Shown: positions 16,395 through 25,631 of the stretch, piece after piece | Layout of the letters: every line of letters begins with the position of its first letter | Numbering within the stretch: position 1 is the stretch's first letter | Source of the DNA: Bacillota bacterium | GTDB lineage: Bacteria > Bacillota > Sulfobacillia > JAJZYS01 > JAJYTV01 | Reading direction: 5' to 3' | Length of the DNA: 33,768 bases | NCBI GenBank assembly: GCA_021793315.1 | Contig: JAJYSZ010000029.1 | Location: 1 to 33,768 of the forward strand | Made by a program: the position numbers and the translations under genes | The notes under the pieces: generated by a model | The model's input: only the letters and a program-made list of their open reading frames with translations | Told to the model about the DNA's origin: nothing | Database searches by the model: none

Positions 16395-18170
16395 ATGTTT
16401 GCGATGGAGCCACTAGTCCTTGGAAGGAGCTTTCCTATCGCCGTTTCCAAAGACAGTTGCCTCATGTTGCTCTCCGCTGCCGGCGTGGTGGAAGGCTGGC
16501 AGACGTTCGACAGCAATTCGACGTTCCTCGGCTACCTGCCGGAAGATGCCGAAGGTTGGCCGCTCGAGACCCTCGTGGGCCCGCCACAGCAGCGGCAGAA
16601 GATCATCGACCACGAATCTCCGGGTCCGTTCCTGGTCCGGGGCAAGGGTGGAACACAGTATTACGTCACGGCGCAGCGGCTTGGCGAAGGCGTCCTGATG
16701 CGCGATGTGACCCGTGTCACAAGCGAAGCTGAAGCCGACCGCGTAAAGGCCTGCTGCAGTGTCCTTGACGGGGCTCATGACGCCGTCCTGGTGGTCAATG
16801 AAGCCGCACGCGTCGTGTTCGGCAGCCTCCAGGCGCAGCGGATGCTTGGCTTTGCGAAAGGCGATCTCCTGGGCCAGCCGATTGCGGGCTTGCTGCCTGA
16901 GTTCGCCGGGGACTTCCCCGTAAACGGCCCGGTTCCTCTGCGTACCGTCCGACAGGACGGCAGCTCGTTCATTGCAGAGACCAGGGTGACGCGCTGGGAG
17001 CATCAGGCCGTCACCTTCTGGATTGTGTGGCTTCGCGACAGGTCCGCCGAGGTGTCCGTTCGGGGCGCGGAGCGCCAGATGGAACGGGGCTTTCGGGCTC
17101 TGATCGGTGGGGTTGAAGAGTACGCCATCTTCACCCTGACGCCGGATGGGCGCGTCGCGACGTGGAACCTGGGCGCGCAGCGCATCAGCGGCTACCGGGC
17201 GGCAGAGGTCATCGGCCAGCACGTCGCCCTTCTCTATCCGAGCGAGGCGCGCCTGGCGAATCGGCCGGAGCAGGCGCTTGAGGCAGCCAAGCGCGACGGG
17301 CTCTTCCTTGAGGAAGCGGAGCGCTTGCGCAAGGATGGATCCCGCTTCCTGGCCAACGTGGCGCTCACTGCGGTCCGCGGGCGCAGGGGCGAGCTGCGGG
17401 GCTTCACGAAGGTAACGCGCGACGTCACGGCCCTGCGGCAGGAAGCGCAGCAGGGCAACGAGCGCTCGGCCGCGGCGGAGCGCGAACAGATTCGTCGCCG
17501 TTTCGTGCAGATCGCTGCGCATGAGTTCCGCAACCCGATGGCAGGCGTCAAGGGGACGCTCGGCCTGGTGCGGGATCGGATCGCCTCGGGGCGTCCCATC
17601 CGCAGTCCGGAGGACCTGCTTGATATGATGGAGCGTGAGGTGAACCGTCTGGCCGAACTGGCCGACGGTATCCTCGACGCCTTCCATACGGAGGACCCGA
17701 GCTGCCCCTTCGACCTTGTGCCCTACGACCTGCGCGAGGCTGTCCAGGCCGCGCTCGGGCCCTTCAAGGCAGCAGGGACCCGCAGCTTCGCCGTGGACCT
17801 GGGCAAGGACCCGGCGCCGGTAAACGGGGATGTCGAGCGTCTGGCCCAGGTCTTCCGCAACCTGCTGTCCAACGCCGTGAAGTATTCGTCGCCCGGTTCG
17901 ACGGTCGGCGTGCGGTTGCGCCGGGAGCAGGCCTGTTTGCGGGTCACCGTCTGGGACCACGGCATCGGCATACCCGCGCAGGACCTGCCGCTGGTGTTCA
18001 AGGACTTTTTCCGCGCGTCGAACCTGAAGGGCAGGGACCCCGGCGGCATGGGGCTCGGCCTGCAGCTGTGCCGTCACATCGTTGATCGGCATCTCGGGCG
18101 GATCTGGCTTGAGAGCGTCGAGAATCTCGGCACCCGCGTCCATGTCTCGCTGCCCCGCCTTGAGGTCTGA
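16395..18170 (+). CDS. Cytosolic PAS-domain histidine kinase
   Basis: PAS-like segments, H-box 'FVQIAAHEFRNPMAGVKG', N-box 'QVFRNLLSNAVKYSSPG', G-boxes 'DHGIGIP' and 'GGMGLGLQLCRHIVDRHLG'. No TM segment evident. Start trimmed from 16131. Confidence 0.88.
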   Translation: MFAMEPLVLGRSFPIAVSKDSCLMLLSAAGVVEGWQTFDSNSTFLGYLPEDAEGWPLETLVGPPQQRQKIIDHESPGPFLVRGKGGTQYYVTAQRLGEGVLMRDVTRVTSEAEADRVKACCSVLDGAHDAVLVVNEAARVVFGSLQAQRMLGFAKGDLLGQPIAGLLPEFAGDFPVNGPVPLRTVRQDGSSFIAETRVTRWEHQAVTFWIVWLRDRSAEVSVRGAERQMERGFRALIGGVEEYAIFTLTPDGRVATWNLGAQRISGYRAAEVIGQHVALLYPSEARLANRPEQALEAAKRDGLFLEEAERLRKDGSRFLANVALTAVRGRRGELRGFTKVTRDVTALRQEAQQGNERSAAAEREQIRRRFVQIAAHEFRNPMAGVKGTLGLVRDRIASGRPIRSPEDLLDMMEREVNRLAELADGILDAFHTEDPSCPFDLVPYDLREAVQAALGPFKAAGTRSFAVDLGKDPAPVNGDVERLAQVFRNLLSNAVKYSSPGSTVGVRLRREQACLRVTVWDHGIGIPAQDLPLVFKDFFRASNLKGRDPGGMGLGLQLCRHIVDRHLGRIWLESVENLGTRVHVSLPRLEV

Positions 18171-18171
18171 C

Positions 18172-18600
18172 GTGGGCCCCATCTACGTGCTCGACGATGA
18201 GCCGGTGATCCGCTACGTGATCTCGGAGGCGCTGCATGACGCGGGGTATATTACAAGGGATACCGCGTGCGGCGCAGAGGTGCTGCGCTGGCTCCAGGAG
18301 GGCAAGGTCCCCGCGGCGATCGTGCTCGATCTCCTCATGCCGGGCATGAGTGGGAGGGAGTTTCTGCAAAGGCTGCGAGAAAATCCGGCCTGGGCGGACA
18401 CCCCGGTCGTGCTCGTCACAGGCGCCGTATATGCGGACGATACGTTCCCGCCGGAGGATAGTTACCAGGCGCTTGTGCTGAAGCCCTTCGACCTGCGTGA
18501 ACTAGTTTGCGCCGTCCGCAACACGCTGGACGACGCGTGTTTCGGCAGGGGAGGTGGTCGTGGCGTGCGGGAGCCGTCGGGCAACTCGAAGATATCCTAA
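18172..18600 (+). CDS. Single-domain response regulator (CheY/Spo0F-like receiver)
   Basis: 'YVLDDEP', 'AIVLDLLMPGMSG', 'VLVTGAV', 'LVLKPF'; no output domain. GTG start one nt after the kinase stop. Confidence 0.88.
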   Translation: MGPIYVLDDEPVIRYVISEALHDAGYITRDTACGAEVLRWLQEGKVPAAIVLDLLMPGMSGREFLQRLRENPAWADTPVVLVTGAVYADDTFPPEDSYQALVLKPFDLRELVCAVRNTLDDACFGRGGGRGVREPSGNSKIS

Positions 18601-18884
18601 GCTCTTTCTTCGGCCGCCTTGAGAGGCGCCGGCTAACATCCACATGGGGCGTCGGCACCAGAGCGGAGCGGCCCGCGGCCGCTTGCCGTGGGATCCGAAA
18701 CCGCAAACTAGCGAGTTTTGCAGGGGTTCCATTGCGGTGGAGCCAACTTTAGAATAAGGATATGTTTGCGCAAGCAGAAGGTCTCCGGGAGCGATTGCGC
18801 CCTGGGCCCGGTGATGTCCTGCCACTGCTGCTGGCGCCCTAGGGCTCCGATGTGGGACCTGAGAATTGGCGTGGAGGGGACGCA

Positions 18885-20618
18885 GTGAGCGGAGTTACCG
18901 TATGGTTTACTGGACTGTCGGCATCAGGCAAGACGACCATTTCGCTCCGGGTGGCGGAGCTTTTGCGTGCCGCCGGGGTTCGTGTGGAGCGTCTCGACGG
19001 CGATGTCGTGCGACAAGGACTGACGAGGGACCTCGGCTTTTCGGCGGAAGACAGGCGCAAGAACATCGAGCGGGCCAGCTTCGTCGCGAAGCTGCTTACC
19101 CGCAACGACGTCGTCTGCCTTGCCGCATTCATCTCGCCGTTCGAGGAACTGCGCGACATGGCAAGGCGCGAGATCGGGGAGTTCCTCGAGGTGTACGTGA
19201 CGGCGCCGCTCGACGTCCTCGTGGAGCGTGACACCAAGGGACTCTACCGCAAGGCTCTGGCGGGCGAGATCAAGAACTTCACCGGCGTGAACGACCCCTT
19301 CGAGGTGCCCGAGAACCCAGACCTCGTGCTCGAGACCGACAAGAAGACGGTGGAAGAGTGCGCCCAGGCCGTCCTCGACCTGCTGGTGGAACGCGGATAC
19401 GCCTCCCCGGCCGACCGGGCCGGCGCGCCGGCGCAGGTCGCGGCGAGCCGCGGCGAGGCCGCGCAGGAACTGCCGGCACATGGTGGACAGCTCGTAGACC
19501 GCCAACTGCGCGGCCGGGCCCTGGCGGATGCCCTGGAGCGTGCGAAGAGCTTGCCGAAGGTCTTGCTCGACGAGCGCGCCTACTGGGACCTTGGCCTTCT
19601 CGGGATCGGTGCCCTGAGCCCGCTCGAAGGGTTCATGCGCCGCCCGGATTACGAGACCGTCGTGGAGGCCATGCGTCTGACCGACGGCACGCTCTGGCCG
19701 CTGCCGGTGACGCTTGCCGTCGGACCGGAGCACGGGTCATTGCCGGAGGGTGCCGAGGTGGCGCTGACGGACGCCGGCGGCCGCATCGTAGGCGTCATGC
19801 GCATCCACGACAGCTTTACGCGCGACAAGCGCAAGGAGGCCCAGCTCGTCTACGGCACGACCGACGAGGCGCACCCGGGGGTGGCGCAGCTTTACGCCCA
19901 GGGTGACACGCTGCTCGGTGGCCCGATATGGCTTCTGGATCACCCGGCTGCGCAGGGAGGCGGGCTCGCTCTCACCCCGCGCGAGTTGCGCGCCGCGTTC
20001 GTGGCGCGCGGCTGGCGCACGGTGGTCGCCTTCCAGACGCGCAACGCTCTTCACCGTGCCCACGAGTACATGATCAAGGTTGCCCTCGAGACCCTCGACG
20101 GGGCGATCCTGCATCCTCTCGTCGGCGCCACGAAGTCCGACGATGTGCCGGCGGAGATCCGCATGAGGAGTTACGAGACGCTGCTGAGGCACTATTTCCC
20201 GTCCGACCGCATCATGCTTTCGGGCTTCCCTGCCGCCATGCGCTACGCGGGGCCCCGCGAGGCGGTCTTCCACGCGATCGCGCGCCGCAACTACGGCTGC
20301 ACGCATTTCATCGTCGGGCGCGACCACGCGGGCGTTGGCGGCTACTACGGCACTTACGCCGCTCAGGAGCTGGTCTCGTCGCTCGAGGATGAGATCGGCA
20401 TCCAGGTGTTGAAGTTCGAGAACGCGTTCTACTGCAAGGCCTGCGAGGGCATGGCGACGGAGAAGACCTGCCCGCACGACGCCAGCGAGCGCATAAGCCT
20501 GAGCGGTACGAAGGTGCGTGGGATGCTCCAGGCGGGAGAACTGCCGCCCGGAGAGTTCATGCGTCCTGAGGTTGCGGAGGTGCTGGCTGATGGGTATCGC
20601 GGTGTGGTGGCCGACTAG
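18885..20618 (+). CDS. Bifunctional adenylylsulfate kinase (N-term)/sulfate adenylyltransferase (C-term)
   Basis: CysC P-loop 'GLSASGKTT', 'RLDGDVVRQGLTRDLGFSAEDRRKNI'; Sat 'FQTRNALHRAHEYMIKVALE', 'GRDHAGVGGYYGTYAAQEL'. SD ggagggga precedes GTG 18885. Confidence 0.95.
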   Translation: MSGVTVWFTGLSASGKTTISLRVAELLRAAGVRVERLDGDVVRQGLTRDLGFSAEDRRKNIERASFVAKLLTRNDVVCLAAFISPFEELRDMARREIGEFLEVYVTAPLDVLVERDTKGLYRKALAGEIKNFTGVNDPFEVPENPDLVLETDKKTVEECAQAVLDLLVERGYASPADRAGAPAQVAASRGEAAQELPAHGGQLVDRQLRGRALADALERAKSLPKVLLDERAYWDLGLLGIGALSPLEGFMRRPDYETVVEAMRLTDGTLWPLPVTLAVGPEHGSLPEGAEVALTDAGGRIVGVMRIHDSFTRDKRKEAQLVYGTTDEAHPGVAQLYAQGDTLLGGPIWLLDHPAAQGGGLALTPRELRAAFVARGWRTVVAFQTRNALHRAHEYMIKVALETLDGAILHPLVGATKSDDVPAEIRMRSYETLLRHYFPSDRIMLSGFPAAMRYAGPREAVFHAIARRNYGCTHFIVGRDHAGVGGYYGTYAAQELVSSLEDEIGIQVLKFENAFYCKACEGMATEKTCPHDASERISLSGTKVRGMLQAGELPPGEFMRPEVAEVLADGYRGVVAD

Positions 20619-20668
20619 GGATCGAAAGGTGTGGCTGCCTTGACGCTGATGGGCGTGGGGATCGGGGC

Positions 20669-21565
20669 GTGAAGCCGAACTTCCTGGTCGTCGGCGCGCC
20701 GCGCAGCGGCACGACGACGCTCTATGAGGGTCTGGCCCAGCATCCCGAAATCTACATGAGTCCGCGCAAGGAGCCCTGGTTCAGCGAACTGACGGGCGAG
20801 TACGGCCCGTGGCTCGGACCGCGCGACGGGCAGCCCGTCGCGTCATGGCCGGAGTATGAGGAGCTGTTTTCCGGCGCGAACGGCGCCAAGGCCGTAGGCG
20901 AGGCGTCCACCCTCTACCTCGCGGCGCCAGAGGCGCCGCTTAGGATCAAGCAGAGCCTGCCGGACGCCCGCCTCATCTGCATCCTGCGCAACCCGGTCGA
21001 CCGGGCCTACTCGAACTTTCTCGAGCACGTCCAGGAGGGGCGTGAGACGGAGTTCGACTTCCGCAGAGCCGTCGAGGCGGAGGACGAGCGGCTGCGCAAG
21101 AAGTGGGCACCGTCCTGGGCCTACACCGGTCTCGGCTACTATGGCGAGCAGCTGGCGCGCTACTTTGCGGAGTTTCCGCGCGAACAGATGCTGGTGCTGC
21201 TCTACGAAGACCTGAAAGATGACCGCGTCGGCGTCTACACCCGCATGTTCAGCTTCCTGGGGGTTCATCCCGGCATTATTCCGGTTCTTCCGCAGCGCAT
21301 CAACGAAAACTCCGGCATCCCGAAAAACCAGTTTGTCCACGTGCTGCTTACCCATCCGAACCCGGTGCGCCAGGCGCTGCGCAGCGTCCTGACAGACCGG
21401 CAGCGCAAGTCCGTCCGATCCTGGCTGCTGCACCACACCTTGCAGCGCCCGCATCTCGATCTGGAGTTGCGCGTGGAGCTGACCGAGCGCTTCCGCGACG
21501 ACATCCTGCGCACGGCCGATCTGATCGGTCGGGACCTGAGCGGCTGGCTGGCCCCCCGGCAGTAG
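20669..21565 (+). CDS. PAPS-dependent sulfotransferase domain protein
   Basis: PAPS 5' motif 'FLVVGAPRSGTTTLYEGLAQHPEIYMSPRKEPWFS', 'RLICILRNPVDRAYSNFLEHV'. Confidence 0.92.
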   Translation: MKPNFLVVGAPRSGTTTLYEGLAQHPEIYMSPRKEPWFSELTGEYGPWLGPRDGQPVASWPEYEELFSGANGAKAVGEASTLYLAAPEAPLRIKQSLPDARLICILRNPVDRAYSNFLEHVQEGRETEFDFRRAVEAEDERLRKKWAPSWAYTGLGYYGEQLARYFAEFPREQMLVLLYEDLKDDRVGVYTRMFSFLGVHPGIIPVLPQRINENSGIPKNQFVHVLLTHPNPVRQALRSVLTDRQRKSVRSWLLHHTLQRPHLDLELRVELTERFRDDILRTADLIGRDLSGWLAPRQ

Positions 21566-21570
21566 GGCAG

Positions 21571-21620
21571 GACAGAACACCCGGCACGGCTTCTGCCGTG
21601 ACGGGTGTTCTGTCTTTTTT
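21571..21620 (+). terminator. Rho-independent terminator
   Basis: gacagaacacccg.cacgg-loop-ccgtg.cgggtgttctgtc followed by tttttt. Confidence 0.92.
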
Positions 21621-21674
21621 CTGGCCAAGCTACGTGCTACACTGCGCAAAAGCCCTTGCTCCCGGGCGGCGCGG

Positions 21675-22637
21675 TTGAGCACCACAACGCGAGGAGGCAT
21701 AGGTTTGTCAAGCGCGTGTCGCCCGATGCGACGGACCTGGCTCCCCCTGCTGGCGGCGACCCTGTGCGTCTGGGGCATCGCCCACGCGAAGGCGGCAGGG
21801 GCCGCGGAACGTCCCGCTGCCCGCACAGGATTCGTCTGGATGATCACTCTGCGGTCGCTCCGCCGCCTCACGGCGCTGCCTGGGAGCGACCAGGCCGTCA
21901 GGACGTTCTTCTCCTCCAAGCGGTACTCGATCCTGGTCGGCGGCGCGCACAGCAGGTTCCCTTCGCTCCCCGCCAGGCGTTCGCAGGCGTTCGGCAGCTA
22001 CCAAAGCATGCGCAGCGGCGTGGCCCAGAGCATGCCGAGAGGCCCGCGCCTTGTCATCCTGGACCTCGAGCATTGGTCCCAGACGCCCCCCGGCGAGCAG
22101 CAGCATCCCGCGCACTACTACCGGCTCGCGGGCCGGCTGGCCCGCCGCAAGGGGATGGTGCTGGTGGCGACGCCATCCTCGAACCTGGTGGAGCCATGGC
22201 CCGTCCGCTTCGTGCCCGCCTACACGTCGTATCTTCAGAGCGGCCTCGTCGGGCAGGTGGCCAAGTCGGCGGACATCTTCGAGGTGCAGGCGCAGGGCTT
22301 CGAGCGCAGGACCGCACTCTACAAGGAGTTCGTGGTCGCCGCGGCGGACCAGGCGCGCGACGCGAATCCACGCGTGACCGTCATCGCGGGTCTCAGCACG
22401 AATCCCGGCGGACGCGGCGTACCGGCGGCGCAGCTGTACCGCGATGCCATTGCCGTCCGGCCCTATGTCGACGGCTTCTGGCTCAATATCCCAGCGCGCT
22501 CCGAGGCTTGCCTGCGCTGTGGCGTTGCCCGTCCCGAGATCGCATTGGACCTGCTGCGTCGGCTGATGCACGAGCAGGCCTTCCTGCCTGGCGCGGGCCG
22601 CGTGACGGCAGCCGGCGGCGGACAGCGGGGGGCTTAG
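21675..22637 (+). CDS. Predicted exported protein, possibly TIM-barrel-like; start uncertain
   Basis: Signal-like 'RRTWLPLLAATLCVWGIAHAKAAGAAE'; 'RLVILDLEHWSQTPP', 'VTVIAGLSTNPGG', 'VDGFWLNIP' suggest a glycosidase-like barrel. Confidence 0.6.
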   Translation: MSTTTRGGIGLSSACRPMRRTWLPLLAATLCVWGIAHAKAAGAAERPAARTGFVWMITLRSLRRLTALPGSDQAVRTFFSSKRYSILVGGAHSRFPSLPARRSQAFGSYQSMRSGVAQSMPRGPRLVILDLEHWSQTPPGEQQHPAHYYRLAGRLARRKGMVLVATPSSNLVEPWPVRFVPAYTSYLQSGLVGQVAKSADIFEVQAQGFERRTALYKEFVVAAADQARDANPRVTVIAGLSTNPGGRGVPAAQLYRDAIAVRPYVDGFWLNIPARSEACLRCGVARPEIALDLLRRLMHEQAFLPGAGRVTAAGGGQRGA

Positions 22638-24433
22638 CCCGCCCGCTCCACACTATGGCTGGCCGTCGCCTCGCTGGTGCGATGGCCAGGCCAGGAGAAT
22701 TGCCATGCCCGCGCCGATGACGTCTCGGTGCGCCTGCGCATGAAGACGATCGCTAGTAGGTAGGGCAGGATCAGGAAGAGGCTGTAATAATAGCGCACGG
22801 ACTGCCCCTGGATGGAGATCGCAAGGCCGAGCACCTGGAACACCCACGGGATGGCCGCGAACAGGACGACGCGACCGCGCAGGAATGCTCCTGCGATGGT
22901 CAGGGCGAAAAGCAGCCACATCACCCAGAATGGGCGCCACAGCCAGATCATGTTGCTGGTCGTAAAGTTGGCGATGCGCCTGAGCGTGTTGAGCAGCGTC
23001 TGCGCAGCGCTGTGCGTCTTGAGGCCCAGGCTGTTCGGTGAGATGCGCAGGGAGCTCAGGGCGATGCGGTAGTCGCCGGTGGGTCGCAGCACGAGGGCGT
23101 TTTCCGTGATGCGCTCGTTCAGGTAGGAACCCGGATAGCGCAGCCCGACCTCGGCCCAGACCTTGAGGAACTCACTGTAATGATGGTCGATCGGGGACTC
23201 GTTGTAGGACGGATTGAAGCGCTTTGACACCAGAAATTGCGGTGTGTACGGATTATATTTGCGCACCCAGTCCTTGAAGGGCATGATCTTCTCGAGATAA
23301 CTCTTCTCCGAGGCCGTCAGGCCAGAGGTGCCATGCTGCGTGATCGCGGCGCTGATCTGGTGGAGCAGCGCCTCGCTGGCGAAGGCCTTGGAATAGGGCT
23401 GGATCCCCAGCATCGGGTAGGCGAAGAGCTGGACGCAAAGAAATCCCACCAGCCAGCCGCCAGCGATCGCAAGCACCCGTCTGCGCTGACTGCGCAGCAC
23501 GAGGAAGGAGCCTGCCAGCACGCCGAAAACCACGCTGAGTCCGTTGTGGGCGAAGAGCGGAATCAGGAGAAGAGCTGCGGCCAAAGCCCAGCTGTGGCCC
23601 CTGCCGGCGAGCCAGGCACCTTTCGTGATGTAGGAGAGGTACATGACGTGGGTGACCCAAAGCACGAGCAGCGAGTAGAGGATGTCGTGCCAGAGCGTCA
23701 CGGTGAAAGTGCCGAAGATCGGTAGGCCGACATACAGGGCGAGCCCGAGAGCCAGCAGCCAGCGCTGAGCCCCATGGCGGTCGAGGTAGGAGAAGAGCGC
23801 AGCGATCAGCGCGGCGCTGAGCAGAAGCTGCAGGAGGCTGGCAGACGCGGGCGTGCCAAGGGGCATGCCGGTCAGCCAGATGTAAAGGGTGTAGACGGCG
23901 GGGCTGTAGTCGCTCAAGCGGAAGGTGAGCGCCTGACTCCATGCGCTGAGTGAGTCGGGGGACATGATACCCGGGAAGTAGCTCAGCCAGAACGGAGCCC
24001 AGGCAAGGATCAGGGCGGCGAACGTCGCGAGGAGCATCTTGTGCTCCAGAAGCCAGGTCCCGGCGCTGCTCGTCTCGTGCCTGCTGTCTTGTGTCAGGGA
24101 CGTGATCCCGAGCCAGCCGACAAACAACAGGGCCATATACCCAAAGAACGCCAAACCGCTATGGGCGCCCAGAAGAAGGATGAGACCTGCGAGCGCGCTG
24201 GTGCTGTGCCACGCCACCGTGACGGCGATGGTCGGATTGGCCCGGCTAGGGTGGGCAAGACGCGTGGCGCCGACCGCGATCGCCGTAACGGCCGCGACCA
24301 GCAGCAGCGAGAAGGCGGAAGGTGAGGAGAGGGCGCCGACGGCCGCCAGGATCAGGAGGGCAACGCCCATCGGTAGGACGAACTGATAAAGGGGCCGGCC
24401 TGGTTTCGTCTGGTAGCCTTGCGTGTGCATCAC
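22634..24433 (-). CDS. Polytopic membrane protein, DUF6020-like
   Basis: 599 aa; 'WAPFWLSYFPGIMSPDSLSAWSQALTFRLSDYSPAVYTLYIWL' resembles multi-span glycosyltransferase-like/DUF6020 proteins. Converges with the upstream gene by 4 nt. Confidence 0.65.
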   Translation of the reverse strand: MMHTQGYQTKPGRPLYQFVLPMGVALLILAAVGALSSPSAFSLLLVAAVTAIAVGATRLAHPSRANPTIAVTVAWHSTSALAGLILLLGAHSGLAFFGYMALLFVGWLGITSLTQDSRHETSSAGTWLLEHKMLLATFAALILAWAPFWLSYFPGIMSPDSLSAWSQALTFRLSDYSPAVYTLYIWLTGMPLGTPASASLLQLLLSAALIAALFSYLDRHGAQRWLLALGLALYVGLPIFGTFTVTLWHDILYSLLVLWVTHVMYLSYITKGAWLAGRGHSWALAAALLLIPLFAHNGLSVVFGVLAGSFLVLRSQRRRVLAIAGGWLVGFLCVQLFAYPMLGIQPYSKAFASEALLHQISAAITQHGTSGLTASEKSYLEKIMPFKDWVRKYNPYTPQFLVSKRFNPSYNESPIDHHYSEFLKVWAEVGLRYPGSYLNERITENALVLRPTGDYRIALSSLRISPNSLGLKTHSAAQTLLNTLRRIANFTTSNMIWLWRPFWVMWLLFALTIAGAFLRGRVVLFAAIPWVFQVLGLAISIQGQSVRYYYSLFLILPYLLAIVFMRRRTETSSARAWQFSWPGHRTSEATASHSVERAG

Positions 24434-24707
24434 CCGCGTTTATGTATGAAGACGTTCGGAACTTCCGGCCTGGGCAGACTGCCGGCGGTGCTTCCCCTGA
24501 CCAAGTGTAGCGGCGTCGGCTGAGATATGCTGAAGAATTTCCTTAGACGCGTTGGCGGCAGCTGCGGACGCTGTCCCTGGTGGCCAGAAGTCCGGCATGC
24601 CCGTGGGGCCCTTCGGCTGCCGCGCAATGGTGGGTCCGGAGCTCCCGCTATCGTGTAACATCGAAGTGTTCAGGGTGTGCTTGGGCGACCGGACGCCCTG
24701 CCCCGCA

Positions 24708-25631
24708 ATGGAGGTCCTGGTCACGCTCCCACTGTCAAAAGCTCGGGTTGGCCTGGCCGAGGAGCGGCAGATCCGAGGCCGAACTGGCCGCACGGTGCGC
24801 CACCTGATCCGTCACCCCCTCTTCTGGCTTGGTGGCGGGATGCTCTGCTTTCTCCTGGCCTTCTCCTTCCTCGGACCGCTGCTGTTTTCGTATCGTGCGG
24901 GCGAGACGGCGATTGACGTCGCGCAGCAGTTCCTGCCGCCGAGCCCGAGCCACCTGCTCGGGACCAACGTGCTCGGCCAAGATGAACTCGCCCAGATGAT
25001 GATCGGCGGTCAGGCACCCATCATCACCGGATTCGTCGCGACGTTCGTCGCGGCGCTGCTTGGCATTGCCATCGGCCTCGTCTCCGGTTTTGCGGGCGAC
25101 GTCGGCGATTCCTTCCTGATGCGGCTCACGGACATCTTCCTCAGCATCCCGCAGGTGGTGCCGATTCTGCTGCTCGACGCGCTGTTCCAGGCCAGCACGG
25201 AAGTCCTTGTGATCGTGGTGGCGCTTACGTCATGGCCCGCCATGGCGCGCATCGTGCGAGCCCGCACCCTGGCTCTGCGCCATCTGCCGTTCATGGAGGC
25301 CGCGCACGCGAGCGGCGCGAAAGGGCTGCGGCTCCTCTTGCGCCACCTTGTGCCCAACATGCTGGACGACATCATCCTTGCCACGACGAGCCTGTTCGCG
25401 AACGTCGTGCTCATCATGGCGATCACCACCTTCGTGGGCCTGGGGCTGCCGCCACCGTGGAACTGGGCGACGATGTTCGCGGCGAACCTGGCCGGCGTCT
25501 TCGGCGGGCAGTGGTGGACCGTGTTCCCGCCGGGCATCGCCTTCGCGATCCTGCTGTTGTCCGTCTCCTACCTCGGCGAGGCCTTGCGTCAGGCACTGAA
25601 CCCGCAGCAGGCCCGGGAGGTCCGCCAGTGA
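24708..25631 (+). CDS. ABC transporter permease, DppC/OppC type
   Basis: 'HLLGTNVLGQDELAQMMIGGQAPIITGFVAT', 'RIVRARTLALRHLPFMEAAHASGAKGLRLLLRHLVPNM' EAA motif. Start trimmed from 24552. Confidence 0.9.
   Translation: MEVLVTLPLSKARVGLAEERQIRGRTGRTVRHLIRHPLFWLGGGMLCFLLAFSFLGPLLFSYRAGETAIDVAQQFLPPSPSHLLGTNVLGQDELAQMMIGGQAPIITGFVATFVAALLGIAIGLVSGFAGDVGDSFLMRLTDIFLSIPQVVPILLLDALFQASTEVLVIVVALTSWPAMARIVRARTLALRHLPFMEAAHASGAKGLRLLLRHLVPNMLDDIILATTSLFANVVLIMAITTFVGLGLPPPWNWATMFAANLAGVFGGQWWTVFPPGIAFAILLLSVSYLGEALRQALNPQQAREVRQ

Noticed and set aside
16413-18182. 589 aa minus-strand ORF antisense to the histidine kinase
   Set aside because: No recognisable domain; the opposite strand encodes an unambiguous kinase.
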